A stretch of 8,791 bases of DNA from Patescibacteria group bacterium. GTDB lineage: Bacteria; Patescibacteriota; Microgenomatia; UBA12405; JAHJSD01. The position numbers and the translations under genes were made by a program. Shown here piece after piece: positions 1-6,146 of this stretch; positions within the stretch are counted from its first letter, which is position 1, and each line of letters starts with the position of its first letter. The notes under the pieces were generated by a model. It had not been told where the DNA came from. It saw only the letters and a list, made by a program, of their open reading frames with translations, and made no database searches. Location of the stretch: the NCBI GenBank assembly GCA_018830585.1, contig JAHJSD010000061.1, positions 1-8,791 on the forward strand. The letters run 5' to 3'.

Positions 1-122
1 CAATGACAACAAGCGCGAAATCTGTATATATCAAAAAAAGTGATCATCAGGAAATTAAACAAAGAATTGTTTTGATTGGGAAGTTGCTTTCTGGTTTAAT
101 TAATTCTATAAAAAATAAATGA
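1..122 (+). CDS. C-terminal end of a probable four-helix-bundle protein (partial, cut by window edge)
   Basis: The reading frame whose first complete codon is at 3-5 stays open to the TGA at 120-122 and gives 39 residues. They contain a polar stretch (VYIKKSDHQEIKQR) followed by an amphipathic helix ending IGKLLSGLINSIKNK. This resembles the last helix of the small four-helix-bundle proteins related to the 23S rRNA intervening-sequence protein family, in which a final '(I/L)G+mLxxLI' helix is typical. The in-frame ATG at position 3 could be a start, but the similarity to a family C-terminus makes a gene truncated by the window edge more likely. Its stop overlaps an ATG at 119 as ATGA. The family assignment rests on only 39 residues and is tentative; the function of these proteins is not well known. 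Confidence 0.45.
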   Translation, partial: MTTSAKSVYIKKSDHQEIKQRIVLIGKLLSGLINSIKNK

Positions 123-123
123 T

Positions 124-151
124 CCTAAAACCTAAAACCTTAAATCTTAAA
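124..151. repeat. Degenerate 7-bp tandem repeat (CCTAAAA type), four units
   Basis: The units CCTAAAA (124-130), CCTAAAA (131-137), CCTTAAA (138-144) and TCTTAAA (145-151) run head to tail. The tract lies between the end of the upstream gene and the likely GT4 start at 155. If translated from the ATG at 119 it gives a low-complexity leader (ILKPKTLNLKP) with no counterpart in the GT4 fold. Confidence 0.7.
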
Positions 152-154
152 CCC

Positions 155-1225
155 ATGAGAGCGTTAATCCATGATCCTTATTTGGATACTCTTGGCGGCG
201 GGGAGCGTTACTGTCTGACGCTGGCAGAATGTCTTTTGAGCCGCGGCTGGCAGGTGGATTTAGCTTGGGATGACCCGTCGGTTATCGAAACCAGCGCCCG
301 GAGATTCGGACTTAAACTGTCGGATGTTCACCTTTTGGGTTATCGTTTAGACCAGCTGCCCTTTTTTAAAAAATCGATTCTTAGTCGGGGTTATGATTTA
401 GTTTTTTGGCTTTCGGATGGAAGCATTCCTTTCCTTTTTGGCAAGAAGAACCTTCTTCATTTTCAGGTTCCTTTCTTTGGCGCTAACAGAACTAAAGTTT
501 TTAACAAGTTCAAACTTGGTTTCATCGCCGAAGTAGTCTGTAATTCGTTTTTCACGAAAAGTTTCATAGATTGTGAGTTCGGTGTTAGGTCTCTGGTTTT
601 GTATCCTCCCGTGGATGTGGTCCGGTTTAAGCCGGCAGCAGTTAAAGAAAATATTATCTTGGCAGTGGCCAGGTTTGAAGAATCAATGCAGGCAAAACGG
701 CAGGATATTTTAATCAGTGCTTTTAAGCAGATGGTGGATCAGGGTTTAGCCGGTTGGGAATTAGTTTTGGCCGGTGCTTCTTTGGCCAAAGCTTCAGAAA
801 ATGAATTTTTAGTTAAGCTTAAAAAAATGGTAAAAGGTTATCCGATCAGAATCTTAGTCAACCTTCCTTTTGACCGGTTGAGAGGTCTCTATAGTCGGGC
901 GAAGCTCTTTTGGCACGCCGCCGGTTTTGGAATTAATGATAGGGAGGAGCCTTGGCGGGTGGAGCATTTTGGTATTACCCCGGTTGAGGCGATGGCTGCC
1001 GGCGCAGTTCCTTTGGTGGTAGACAAGGGAGGGTTAAAAGAGATTGTGCGACGTGGGGTGGGGGAAAGATGGCGGACAGTGGAGGAATTAATCGATAAAT
1101 CTTTTCTTCTGATAAAGAATAAGAAACTTTATCGAAAATGCCAAAAAAAAGCCCTTTTCAGGGCCAAGAAATTTTCCAAAAATAATTTTTACAGAAAATT
1201 CTTGGAAATATTAGGGAATGGTTAG
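155..1225 (+). CDS. GT4-family glycosyltransferase (GT-B fold)
   Basis: This is a cytoplasmic, probably membrane-associated retaining glycosyltransferase of 356 aa from the chosen start. It should move a sugar from a nucleotide-sugar donor to a growing lipid-linked glycan; the sugar cannot be told. The N-terminal Rossmann domain begins MRALIHDPY and has the glycine-rich acceptor loop DTLGGGER (residues 11-18). The C-terminal donor domain has VARFEE (171-176), AKRQDILISAF (180-190), WELVLAGA (201-208) and EHFGITPVE (270-278), the EX7E motif of GT4 enzymes, followed by GAVPLVVDKGG. An in-frame ATG at 119 would add 12 residues encoded by a 7-bp repeat. I prefer 155 because the family fold starts there, though neither ATG has a Shine-Dalgarno site. 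Layout and motifs recall ALG11-type mannosyltransferases, but substrate is inference. Its 3' end abuts a decayed gene. Confidence 0.9.
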   Translation: MRALIHDPYLDTLGGGERYCLTLAECLLSRGWQVDLAWDDPSVIETSARRFGLKLSDVHLLGYRLDQLPFFKKSILSRGYDLVFWLSDGSIPFLFGKKNLLHFQVPFFGANRTKVFNKFKLGFIAEVVCNSFFTKSFIDCEFGVRSLVLYPPVDVVRFKPAAVKENIILAVARFEESMQAKRQDILISAFKQMVDQGLAGWELVLAGASLAKASENEFLVKLKKMVKGYPIRILVNLPFDRLRGLYSRAKLFWHAAGFGINDREEPWRVEHFGITPVEAMAAGAVPLVVDKGGLKEIVRRGVGERWRTVEELIDKSFLLIKNKKLYRKCQKKALFRAKKFSKNNFYRKFLEILGNG

Positions 1226-1233
1226 TAAGGCCA

Positions 1234-1686
1234 TTGGTTTTCTCGGCCGCGCCTGGCCTGGTTATTCTTTTTTTTAATCCGCCTTGGCGAAAGAGAAGAC
1301 AGCCCGTGGAGATTCACTTTCCGGAAACACCGGCGATCAAATTTCTAAAGGAACGTTATCGGGAAGATGGGCTTTTTAGGGTGGAAAGAATTAAAGGGGA
1401 ACTGATGCCTCCGAATATGTGGCTCCCCTATGGCTTTTATTCTCTTGCCGGTTATGATCTGGTTTACCCGGTAAAATACGCCGATTTTTTAAAAATTCAG
1501 GGATTAGTTTCTCAGCCGTCCAGATATGTAGAATGGGATAGGGACTATCCTCTTTTTGATAAAATGAAAGTCCGTTATCTAATGGTTTTAAAAAGGGATA
1601 AGCTGGGTGGGGTTGACCAAAATGGGGAACTACCTTCATGGCTTAATCGGAAAAAATGGCGAACCGTTTTTAAGGGGGGCCGTTAG
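1234..1686 (+). pseudogene. C-terminal remnant of a YfhO-like membrane protein
   Basis: The open stretch starts at a TTG (1234) and encodes about 150 aa. It begins with one hydrophobic segment (SAAPGLVILFF) and continues with a soluble extracytoplasmic part: PETPAIKFLKE (about 30-40), PPNMWLPYGFYSLAGYD (about 59-75) and DYPLFDKMKVRYLMV (about 104-118). In the YfhO family (large multi-pass proteins implicated in glycosylation of cell-wall polymers, often 800 aa or more) these patterns sit just after the last membrane segments. The many N-terminal helices are therefore missing. The frame is open upstream only to about 1186, inside the GT4 gene. At 1684 a TAG ends it, but from 1686 the third frame reads VILENQIPPWVKN before a TGA at 1725-1727, which looks like the continuation displaced by a frameshift. 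I read this as a truncated and frameshifted relic. A short expressed protein cannot be excluded. Confidence 0.65.
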
Positions 1687-1765
1687 TGATTTTAGAGAAC
1701 CAAATCCCCCCTTGGGTTAAAAACTGAAAGCTATCTTTGGGAATTCTAAATCGTAATTTTCCAAG

Positions 1766-1803
1766 CTAAATACTCTAATGATTCGAATCATTAGAGTATT
1801 TAG
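1766..1803. repeat. 38-bp perfect palindrome
   Basis: The arms 1766-1784 and 1785-1803 are exact reverse complements around a central TTCGAA, with no mismatch and no spacer. Transcribed, it could fold into an A+U-rich stem with a four-base loop. It lies between the decayed YfhO-like gene and the promoter of the next cluster. It could terminate read-through or bind a dimeric protein. There is no clear T-tract after it, so it is not a textbook intrinsic terminator. Confidence 0.85.
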
Positions 1804-1887
1804 GAAACGCAACCTGTCTTGTTAGATACGAACTTTTTCATGGTACCCAGCTGACTTCTTGGTAGTTATCGGTTTTTAGAGTCGATA

Positions 1888-1916
1888 TTGTTTTTTCTCG
1901 ACAGCAATAATAAAAT
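1888..1916 (+). promoter_or_regulatory. Probable promoter of the GT2-GT39-GT2 cluster, possibly leaderless
   Basis: A -35-like TTGTTT (1888-1893) and a -10-like TAAAAT (1911-1916) are separated by 17 bp. Transcription would be expected 6-7 bases after the -10, at the A of the ATG at 1923, so the message would have little or no leader. This fits the absence of any Shine-Dalgarno sequence before that ATG. It is a pattern match only; the area is A+T-rich, so chance matches are possible. Confidence 0.4.
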
Positions 1917-1922
1917 TTAATC

Positions 1923-2807
1923 ATGAGAAACATCTTTGTCTCAGTGATTATTCCTACCTGGAACGCGGAAAAGCTATTGAAAAGAAATCTGCCTTTGATT
2001 TTGTCGGCTTTGCCCAAACCAGCGGAGGTAATAATTATCGAGAACGGCTCGACTGACCACAGCGCCGATTATCTTAAGGCCTTATCCGTGAAGGATTCCA
2101 GAATTAGGCCTATTTTTAAAAGCAGAAATTTAGGTTTTATCAAGGGTTGCAACTTGGGAGCAAGGGTGGCAAAAGGGGAGTTTTTAGTTTTGCTTAATAA
2201 TGATGTCGTTCCACAGAAAGGTTTTTTAGAGCCGGCCTTGAGGCATTTTAAAAATCCGGAGATTTTTGCTGTTTCTTTCAATGAGGGCCAGTTCGGCTGG
2301 GCAAAACTTTGGTGGCGTGGCGGATTTATCCACCACGGCGTTGGCGGGAAAGGCAAAAAGGCCCACATTTCCGGTTGGGCCAGCGGCGGCAGCGCTGTTT
2401 TTAGAAGGTCAATTTGGCACCGTTTAGGCGGTTTTGATGAGGTTTATCAACCGTTTTATTGGGAAGATGTTGATTTAGGTTACCGTGCCTGGAAAGGCGG
2501 CTGGAAAATTGTCTGGGAGCCGAAATCATTGGTTGAACATCGGCACGAGTCAACTATTTCCCGTTTGGATAAGAATTTTGTTGACTTAGTTAAGGAGAGA
2601 AATCAGTTAATTTTCGCCTGGAAGAATATCAACGATTTTTGGTTTAACCTTTCACAGCCTTTAGGAATCTCTCTTAGAATCTCCACTGGACCAAACTATC
2701 TTAAAGTCTTTCTGGCAGCAGTTAGCCAATATTGCCGGTTTCCGAAAAGGAAACCGGTTCTTTCCGCAAGAACCGACAGGGAAATTTTAAAACTTTTTCA
2801 GAAATGA
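1923..2807 (+). CDS. GT2-family glycosyltransferase (GT-A fold, rhamnosyltransferase-like)
   Basis: This is a 294-aa inverting glycosyltransferase, expected at the cytoplasmic face of the membrane using a nucleotide-sugar donor. The N-terminus has the family signature VSVIIPTWN (6-14) and IIIENGSTD (37-45). NLGF (69-72) leads to the metal-binding LLNNDVV (90-96), the DxD equivalent. GGSAVFRR (155-162) and FYWEDVDLGYRAW (178-190) hold the catalytic ED base region, and VEHRHEST (204-211) is the conserved histidine segment. The C-terminal 80 residues form a basic, partly hydrophobic tail typical of membrane-associated members. It is closest in pattern to rhamnosyltransferase-type GT2 enzymes of O-antigen-like clusters; the sugar is not determined. 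The stop overlaps the next gene's start as ATGA, so the two are probably translationally coupled. It is first in the cluster, downstream of a likely leaderless promoter. Confidence 0.92.
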   Translation: MRNIFVSVIIPTWNAEKLLKRNLPLILSALPKPAEVIIIENGSTDHSADYLKALSVKDSRIRPIFKSRNLGFIKGCNLGARVAKGEFLVLLNNDVVPQKGFLEPALRHFKNPEIFAVSFNEGQFGWAKLWWRGGFIHHGVGGKGKKAHISGWASGGSAVFRRSIWHRLGGFDEVYQPFYWEDVDLGYRAWKGGWKIVWEPKSLVEHRHESTISRLDKNFVDLVKERNQLIFAWKNINDFWFNLSQPLGISLRISTGPNYLKVFLAAVSQYCRFPKRKPVLSARTDREILKLFQK

Positions 2808-4303
2808 CGGTTTTACCAAAGTTGGACAGGCCAAGGGCTCTTTTTTTTCTCTTGGTAATCCTATCAATTCCGCTTTTTTCCTACCGGCTGACATCAGTGC
2901 CGCCGGGGTTAACGGTAGACGAAGCGGCTTTTGGCTACAACGCCGCTCTTCTAAGCAAGACCGGTTTTGACCAAAACGGCAGGTTTTTACCTTTTTTTGT
3001 TTTGTCGATCGAAGGCAGAGACTGGCGTCAGCCGGTGACCCAGTATTTTATTACTCTTTTCTTTAAAATTTTTGGAGCTAACTACTTTAACCTTCGATTT
3101 ACCAGCGTTATTATTGTTTTAGTCAGTTTGGTACTGCTTCTTTACCTTTCTTTTCGGTTGGAAGGAAAATTAATGGCATTTTTGACCGGTTTTTTATTTC
3201 TGACTACGCCGATAATAATGATCCACTCCCATTTGGCTCTTGATAACCTTATGCCGGTCTTTTTTACCATTCTTTGGTTATTGTTGATTTTTTTATATCA
3301 AAAAAATAGGCGGGTAAAATACCTGCTCTTTGCCGGTTTTTCTTTGGGGATCTGTTTTTATACTTATAAAGCAATGAGAGCTATTGTTCCGGTTTGGTGT
3401 TTATTGACAACAGCGTTTTTGTTTTACGACTCGGCCTCGAGATTTAAAAAAAAGTTAGTTGGCAATTTTTCTAAAACGATTAGACCAAGCCTTTTGTTTT
3501 CTTTAGCGATTCTGCCCTTTTTTGCCGTTATTCCGATTTTGGAGAAAAAATACGCCGGAGCGGTTTTTGATGGCCAGGGCTTAAATTGGAGTTCTTTTTA
3601 TGATTTTCTTTACCCTTATTTGTCCAGCTTTGATCTTTCATTTTTGTTTATCAAAGGTGATACCACTGTTTATCATTCAACCGGTAGGCACGGTATGTTC
3701 CTTTTAGCTTCTTTGCCTTTTTTTCTTCTCGGCTGTTTCCGGGTGTTTACGTCAAAAAAGTCTTTTTGGTATTTTGTCTTAGTCAGTTTTTTCTCCGCCC
3801 CGATTCTTTTTGGATTAGTCAATTCGGTCCATCGGGCCAGCCGGCTTATTTCTTTAGTACCGGCCTATGTTTTGCTCTCGGGATTTGGCGGGGTTGGTCT
3901 TTTGGGTAATAGAAACTGTATTTTAAACTCCCTCTTCTGTTTAACTGTCTTGGCGGCGGTCTTTAACTATAGTGATTTTTTGAAATATTATTGGTTTAGC
4001 TATCCTAAGGTAGCTGAGGAGTGGTTTTCAAAAAATACCAATGACGACTATCTTGCCTTGTCGGAAAGATCTAAAGAAACCGGGGTGTTGCCTTATATCG
4101 ACGAAACAATTTATCTCGCCGACGGTGAAAACGCCCATTTTTTTGAGGCGGCCTATTTTGATAAGCCAATTAGCCGGTGGGTTGATGGCCGGCAGGTTCC
4201 CGAAAACAGTTTATTGATGAGCCAGAGGAAAGAGGTCCCCGGTTTTAAAAATTTAAATTTAAACTTGCCCTATTACTATTTGTTAATTCCTGAACAGAAA
4301 TGA
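2804..4303 (+). CDS. GT39-type (ArnT/PMT-like) membrane glycosyltransferase
   Basis: This is a 499-aa integral membrane protein with about ten hydrophobic segments (first at 11-27; others near 100-117, 123-140, 151-165, 173-185, 192-207, 229-246, 297-312, 321-338, 350-367 and 373-388). After the first helix, the extracytoplasmic loop has PPGLTVDEAAFGYNA with D39-E40, the acidic pair conserved in GT39/ArnT-type GT-C enzymes. A helical DWRQPVTQYF segment follows. Such enzymes transfer a sugar from polyprenyl-phosphate to a protein, lipid or glycan acceptor outside the membrane. The C-terminal 100 residues are soluble. I start at ATG 2804 because it overlaps the upstream stop (ATGA) and removes a basic, non-hydrophobic 24-residue extension encoded from 2732 that merely reads through the end of the GT2 gene. 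The stop overlaps the next gene in the same way. It is paralogous in layout to the gene at 7429. Donor and acceptor are unknown. Confidence 0.85.
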   Translation: MTVLPKLDRPRALFFLLVILSIPLFSYRLTSVPPGLTVDEAAFGYNAALLSKTGFDQNGRFLPFFVLSIEGRDWRQPVTQYFITLFFKIFGANYFNLRFTSVIIVLVSLVLLLYLSFRLEGKLMAFLTGFLFLTTPIIMIHSHLALDNLMPVFFTILWLLLIFLYQKNRRVKYLLFAGFSLGICFYTYKAMRAIVPVWCLLTTAFLFYDSASRFKKKLVGNFSKTIRPSLLFSLAILPFFAVIPILEKKYAGAVFDGQGLNWSSFYDFLYPYLSSFDLSFLFIKGDTTVYHSTGRHGMFLLASLPFFLLGCFRVFTSKKSFWYFVLVSFFSAPILFGLVNSVHRASRLISLVPAYVLLSGFGGVGLLGNRNCILNSLFCLTVLAAVFNYSDFLKYYWFSYPKVAEEWFSKNTNDDYLALSERSKETGVLPYIDETIYLADGENAHFFEAAYFDKPISRWVDGRQVPENSLLMSQRKEVPGFKNLNLNLPYYYLLIPEQK

Positions 4304-5238
4304 AAAAAAATACCCTTTCGGTTGTTATCGTTAATTTTAATACCAGGGAACTTCTAAAAAACTGTTTAGAATCTATTTTTAAACAAGAGACGAGTTTTGA
4401 ATTGGAAATAATTGTTGTTGACAATGGGTCCACCGACGGAAGCGTCGGTTATCTCAAAAGTCAAAAGTCAAAAGTCAAAGCTAAAGTTCAAAATGTAAAA
4501 CTAGGGAAAGAAAGAAAACAATTTGTTAACTCAGCCACCCGACAACCCGACCAACTCGACCAACCCGATCAACCCGATAAACCAAACAACCTGATAACCA
4601 TTTTCAACAGTAAAAATTTTGGTTTTGCTAAGGCCAATAATCAGGCGATCAAGAAATCGAAAGGGGAATGGGTCTTTCTTTTAAATAGCGACACAATAGT
4701 CAAAAGAGACGCTTTGGAGAAATTAGTTGCTTTTGCCTGGAAAGGAAATGGCGTCGGGGCGGTAGCGCCGATGCTGCTTAATTTTGATGGCAGTGTTCAG
4801 CCCTCATGTTACCATAGTCTTTCCGCCTTGACCGCTTTTAAAGAATTTTGGCTGGGGAAAGCCGGCGCCTTTTCTAAGTATGCTCTTGAAGATGGGTTGG
4901 CGGTCGAAGTGGAAGCAGCCGTCGGTGCCGCCCTTTTACTTCCCAAAAGGATAATTGACAAGGTAGGTCTTTTAAACGAGAAGTATTTTATGTATTTTGA
5001 AGATTTGGACTATTGCAGAAAAATCAGGCAATCGGGTTTTAAGGTTTTTTACCTGCCTGAGGCTAAAATAGTTCATCTCCATGGCCAAAGTGGCAAGAAG
5101 TTGGACGATAAACCGAACCGCTGGCTGATTGAAAGCAGTAAGAAGTATTATGGCAGTTTAAATTATTATTTAATTAATTTTATCATTTGGTCCGGCCAAA
5201 AATGGCAAAGATTAAGAAAATTTTTATCGCCACGCTGA
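4300..5238 (+). CDS. GT2-family glycosyltransferase with a low-complexity insertion
   Basis: This 312-aa protein has a complete GT2 core: LSVVIVNFNTRELL (6-19), IIVVDNGSTDGS (37-48), NFGFAKANNQAI (106-117), WVFLLNSDTIV (124-134, NSD metal site), VGAALLLPK (208-216), YFMYFEDLDYCRKIR (229-243, catalytic ED region) and VHLHGQSG (258-265). It probably acts as a rhamnosyl- or related transferase at the cytoplasmic membrane face. Residues 54-98, between the nucleotide-binding GSTD loop and NFGF, are foreign to the fold: a K/Q/S-rich stretch encoded by 7-bp repeats, then a PDQ-repeat stretch encoded by 9-bp repeats. The GT2 at 1923 has about 23 residues between GSTD and NLGF where this one has about 60, so roughly 37 residues are extra. 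The frame is intact and all catalytic motifs remain, so the enzyme may tolerate the insertion. Its start overlaps the upstream stop as ATGA. Confidence 0.9.
   Translation: MKKNTLSVVIVNFNTRELLKNCLESIFKQETSFELEIIVVDNGSTDGSVGYLKSQKSKVKAKVQNVKLGKERKQFVNSATRQPDQLDQPDQPDKPNNLITIFNSKNFGFAKANNQAIKKSKGEWVFLLNSDTIVKRDALEKLVAFAWKGNGVGAVAPMLLNFDGSVQPSCYHSLSALTAFKEFWLGKAGAFSKYALEDGLAVEVEAAVGAALLLPKRIIDKVGLLNEKYFMYFEDLDYCRKIRQSGFKVFYLPEAKIVHLHGQSGKKLDDKPNRWLIESSKKYYGSLNYYLINFIIWSGQKWQRLRKFLSPR
4455..4480. repeat. 7-bp tandem repeat (CAAAAGT) inside a GT2 gene
   Basis: Three exact units of CAAAAGT (4455-4461, 4462-4468, 4469-4475) are followed by CAAAG and then degenerate copies (CTAAAGTTCAAAATGTAAAA). The 7-bp period is not a multiple of three, yet the gene's frame is preserved over the whole insertion. 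It encodes the K/Q/S-rich part of the extra loop. Confidence 0.8.
4543..4578. repeat. 9-bp tandem repeat encoding PDQ-like units
   Basis: Four units CAACCCGAC, CAACTCGAC, CAACCCGAT and CAACCCGAT follow one another (4543-4551, 4552-4560, 4561-4569, 4570-4578). They encode QPD/QLD/QPD/QPD within the extra loop of the GT2 protein. The different period and base composition from the 7-bp tract beside it suggest two separate expansions. Confidence 0.8.
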
Positions 5239-5247
5239 TTCTTAGAG

Positions 5248-5736
5248 ATGCTTTTCGACAAAGCCTTTAATTTTTGGCTTGGATTTAAGTTTAAAAGAAA
5301 GTATTTCGCTTTTTGGGTTTACCGCTAAAGCTTTGGGTGTTTTAATAACAGGCCTGGCCTTTTTGTTTTCACATATTTTCACTGGAGTAGAAAAGGAAAA
5401 ACTTTTTGTTCATATCTATCGTTAGCGGTCGGTTTTGCTTTTGCCTCTTTTTTGTTTCTGACCAATATACACGAAAGATACCTTTACCCGGTTTTTGCTC
5501 CCTTGACTGTTTTGACGGTTGCGGGGAAGATTAGGATTAGATACTTGACTACACTTTCTTTAATTCACTTGCTTAATCTCTACAACCTTTGGTGGTATCC
5601 GGAAATAGCTTGGTTAAAAACAATTCTGGAGACCGGGGATTTTTTCCTTTCTAAGCTTCCCTCCTTTATCTTAATACTGATTTTTTTCAGATTTTCTTTT
5701 CTTTATACACGAACCAAGAAAACCACGGTTCGTTAG
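5248..5736 (+). pseudogene. Decayed C-terminal part of a GT-C membrane glycosyltransferase
   Basis: Family-like sequence is spread over three frames. An ATG at 5248 starts LFDKAFNFWLGFK in the third frame. The second frame then gives LSLKESISLFGFTAKALGV and the hydrophobic LITGLAFLFSHIF (about 5285-5380), ending at a TAG near 5423. The first frame continues with LSLAVGFAFASFLFLTNIHERYLYPVFAPL and runs open to the stop at 5734-5736, with about three hydrophobic segments. The HERY segment after a membrane helix is typical of the C-terminal half of polyprenyl-sugar-dependent mannosyltransferase-like GT-C proteins; I recognise the type, not the exact family. Reading the pieces in order gives a coherent protein, so at least two frameshifts have occurred and the N-terminal half, with the catalytic acidic loop, is gone. 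A TTG at 5452 would allow a 94-aa product, but that is probably not a functional enzyme. It lies 10 bp after the GT2 gene and was probably once part of that operon. Confidence 0.6.
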
Positions 5737-5784
5737 CTGGCGGGATTAGCTAATGGATGAATTGGTTTTCTGGTTCGGTATGTT

Positions 5785-5799
5785 CGCCCCAACGGGGCG
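5785..5799. repeat. Small G+C-rich hairpin
   Basis: CGCCCC (5785-5790) and GGGGCG (5794-5799) pair around a 3-base AAC loop. It sits downstream of the decayed GT-C gene in the convergent intergenic region. It lacks a T-tract, so a terminator role is only possible. Confidence 0.5.
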
Positions 5800-5864
5800 T
5801 TTGGATTGGCACCGTAGGTTTTTCGTGGGGCTCCATTTCAAGAAAGCGAAATCTTCGACGTCAC

Positions 5865-5881
5865 GTCGGGACTCAGAATGA
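5865..5881. repeat. 17-bp direct repeat, left copy
   Basis: GTCGGGACTCAGAATGA occurs here and again, identical, at 6130-6146. The two copies bracket the repeat cluster. The sequence includes one arm of the inverted-repeat family plus the shared GTCGGGAC part of the core, so both copies probably derive from the same element subtype. Confidence 0.8.
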
Positions 5882-6008
5882 GACCTCTCCCTCTCCGTCA
5901 TTCTGATCTCCCTCAGGGAGAGAAGAATCTCCTCGCCCTCCCCCCCGTCATTCCCCGTCATTCTGAGCGGAGCCCTGTACCACGTAGGGTACAGGGCGAA
6001 GCGAAGAA

Positions 6009-6048
6009 CCTGCCTGCCGGTTTACCCGCCGGTAGGTGGGCAGGCAGG
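6009..6048. repeat. G+C-rich hairpin in the repeat cluster
   Basis: CCTGCCTGCC (6009-6018) pairs perfectly with GGCAGGCAGG (6039-6048). Inside it a second small stem, TACC (6023-6026) with GGTA (6031-6034), has the loop CGCC. The structure directly abuts the third inverted-repeat element, as if one palindromic element had inserted into or been joined to another. Confidence 0.7.
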
Positions 6049-6129
6049 TCCCCTGGGAATGAATAATTTGCTTGTACAAGGGATTCTTCGTCATCAGAAT
6101 TCCTCAGAATGACGGTGGAGGGCAAGAAG

Positions 6130-6146
6130 GTCGGGACTCAGAATGA
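6130..6146. repeat. 17-bp direct repeat, right copy
   Basis: This is identical to 5865-5881. It lies just before the 3' end of the minus-strand methyltransferase gene and belongs to what looks like a half element: only the TCAGAATGACG arm and a short core are present. Confidence 0.8.

Noticed and set aside
1218..1275. Possible programmed frameshift at the eight-T run (1268-1275), joining ATG 1218 to the YfhO-like frame
   Set aside because: The peptide from ATG 1218 does not look like a membrane helix, whereas the frame of the remnant itself stays hydrophobic upstream of the T run. Truncation explains it better.
1391..1639. Minus-strand open frame of 82 aa
   Set aside because: It lies opposite the YfhO-like remnant, has no recognisable motif and a composition typical of an antisense shadow.
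2069..2368. Minus-strand open frame of 99 aa
   Set aside because: It lies fully inside the strongly supported GT2 gene at 1923 on the other strand.
2732..2803. Upstream ATG giving a 24-residue N-terminal extension of the GT39-like protein
   Set aside because: The extension reads through the end of the GT2 gene in another frame; the ATGA overlap at 2804 and the hydrophobic N-terminus right after it fit better.
4245..4433. Minus-strand open frame of 62 aa
   Set aside because: It spans the junction of two well-supported plus-strand genes and has no family features.
5746..5961. Minus-strand open frame of 71 aa in the intergenic repeats
   Set aside because: It is made of the inverted-repeat elements, which commonly give spurious frames on both strands.
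5878..6066. Plus-strand open frame of 62 aa
   Set aside because: Its sequence (RHSERSPVPRR, LPAGLPAGR) is a translation of the repeat arms and hairpins, with no start signal.
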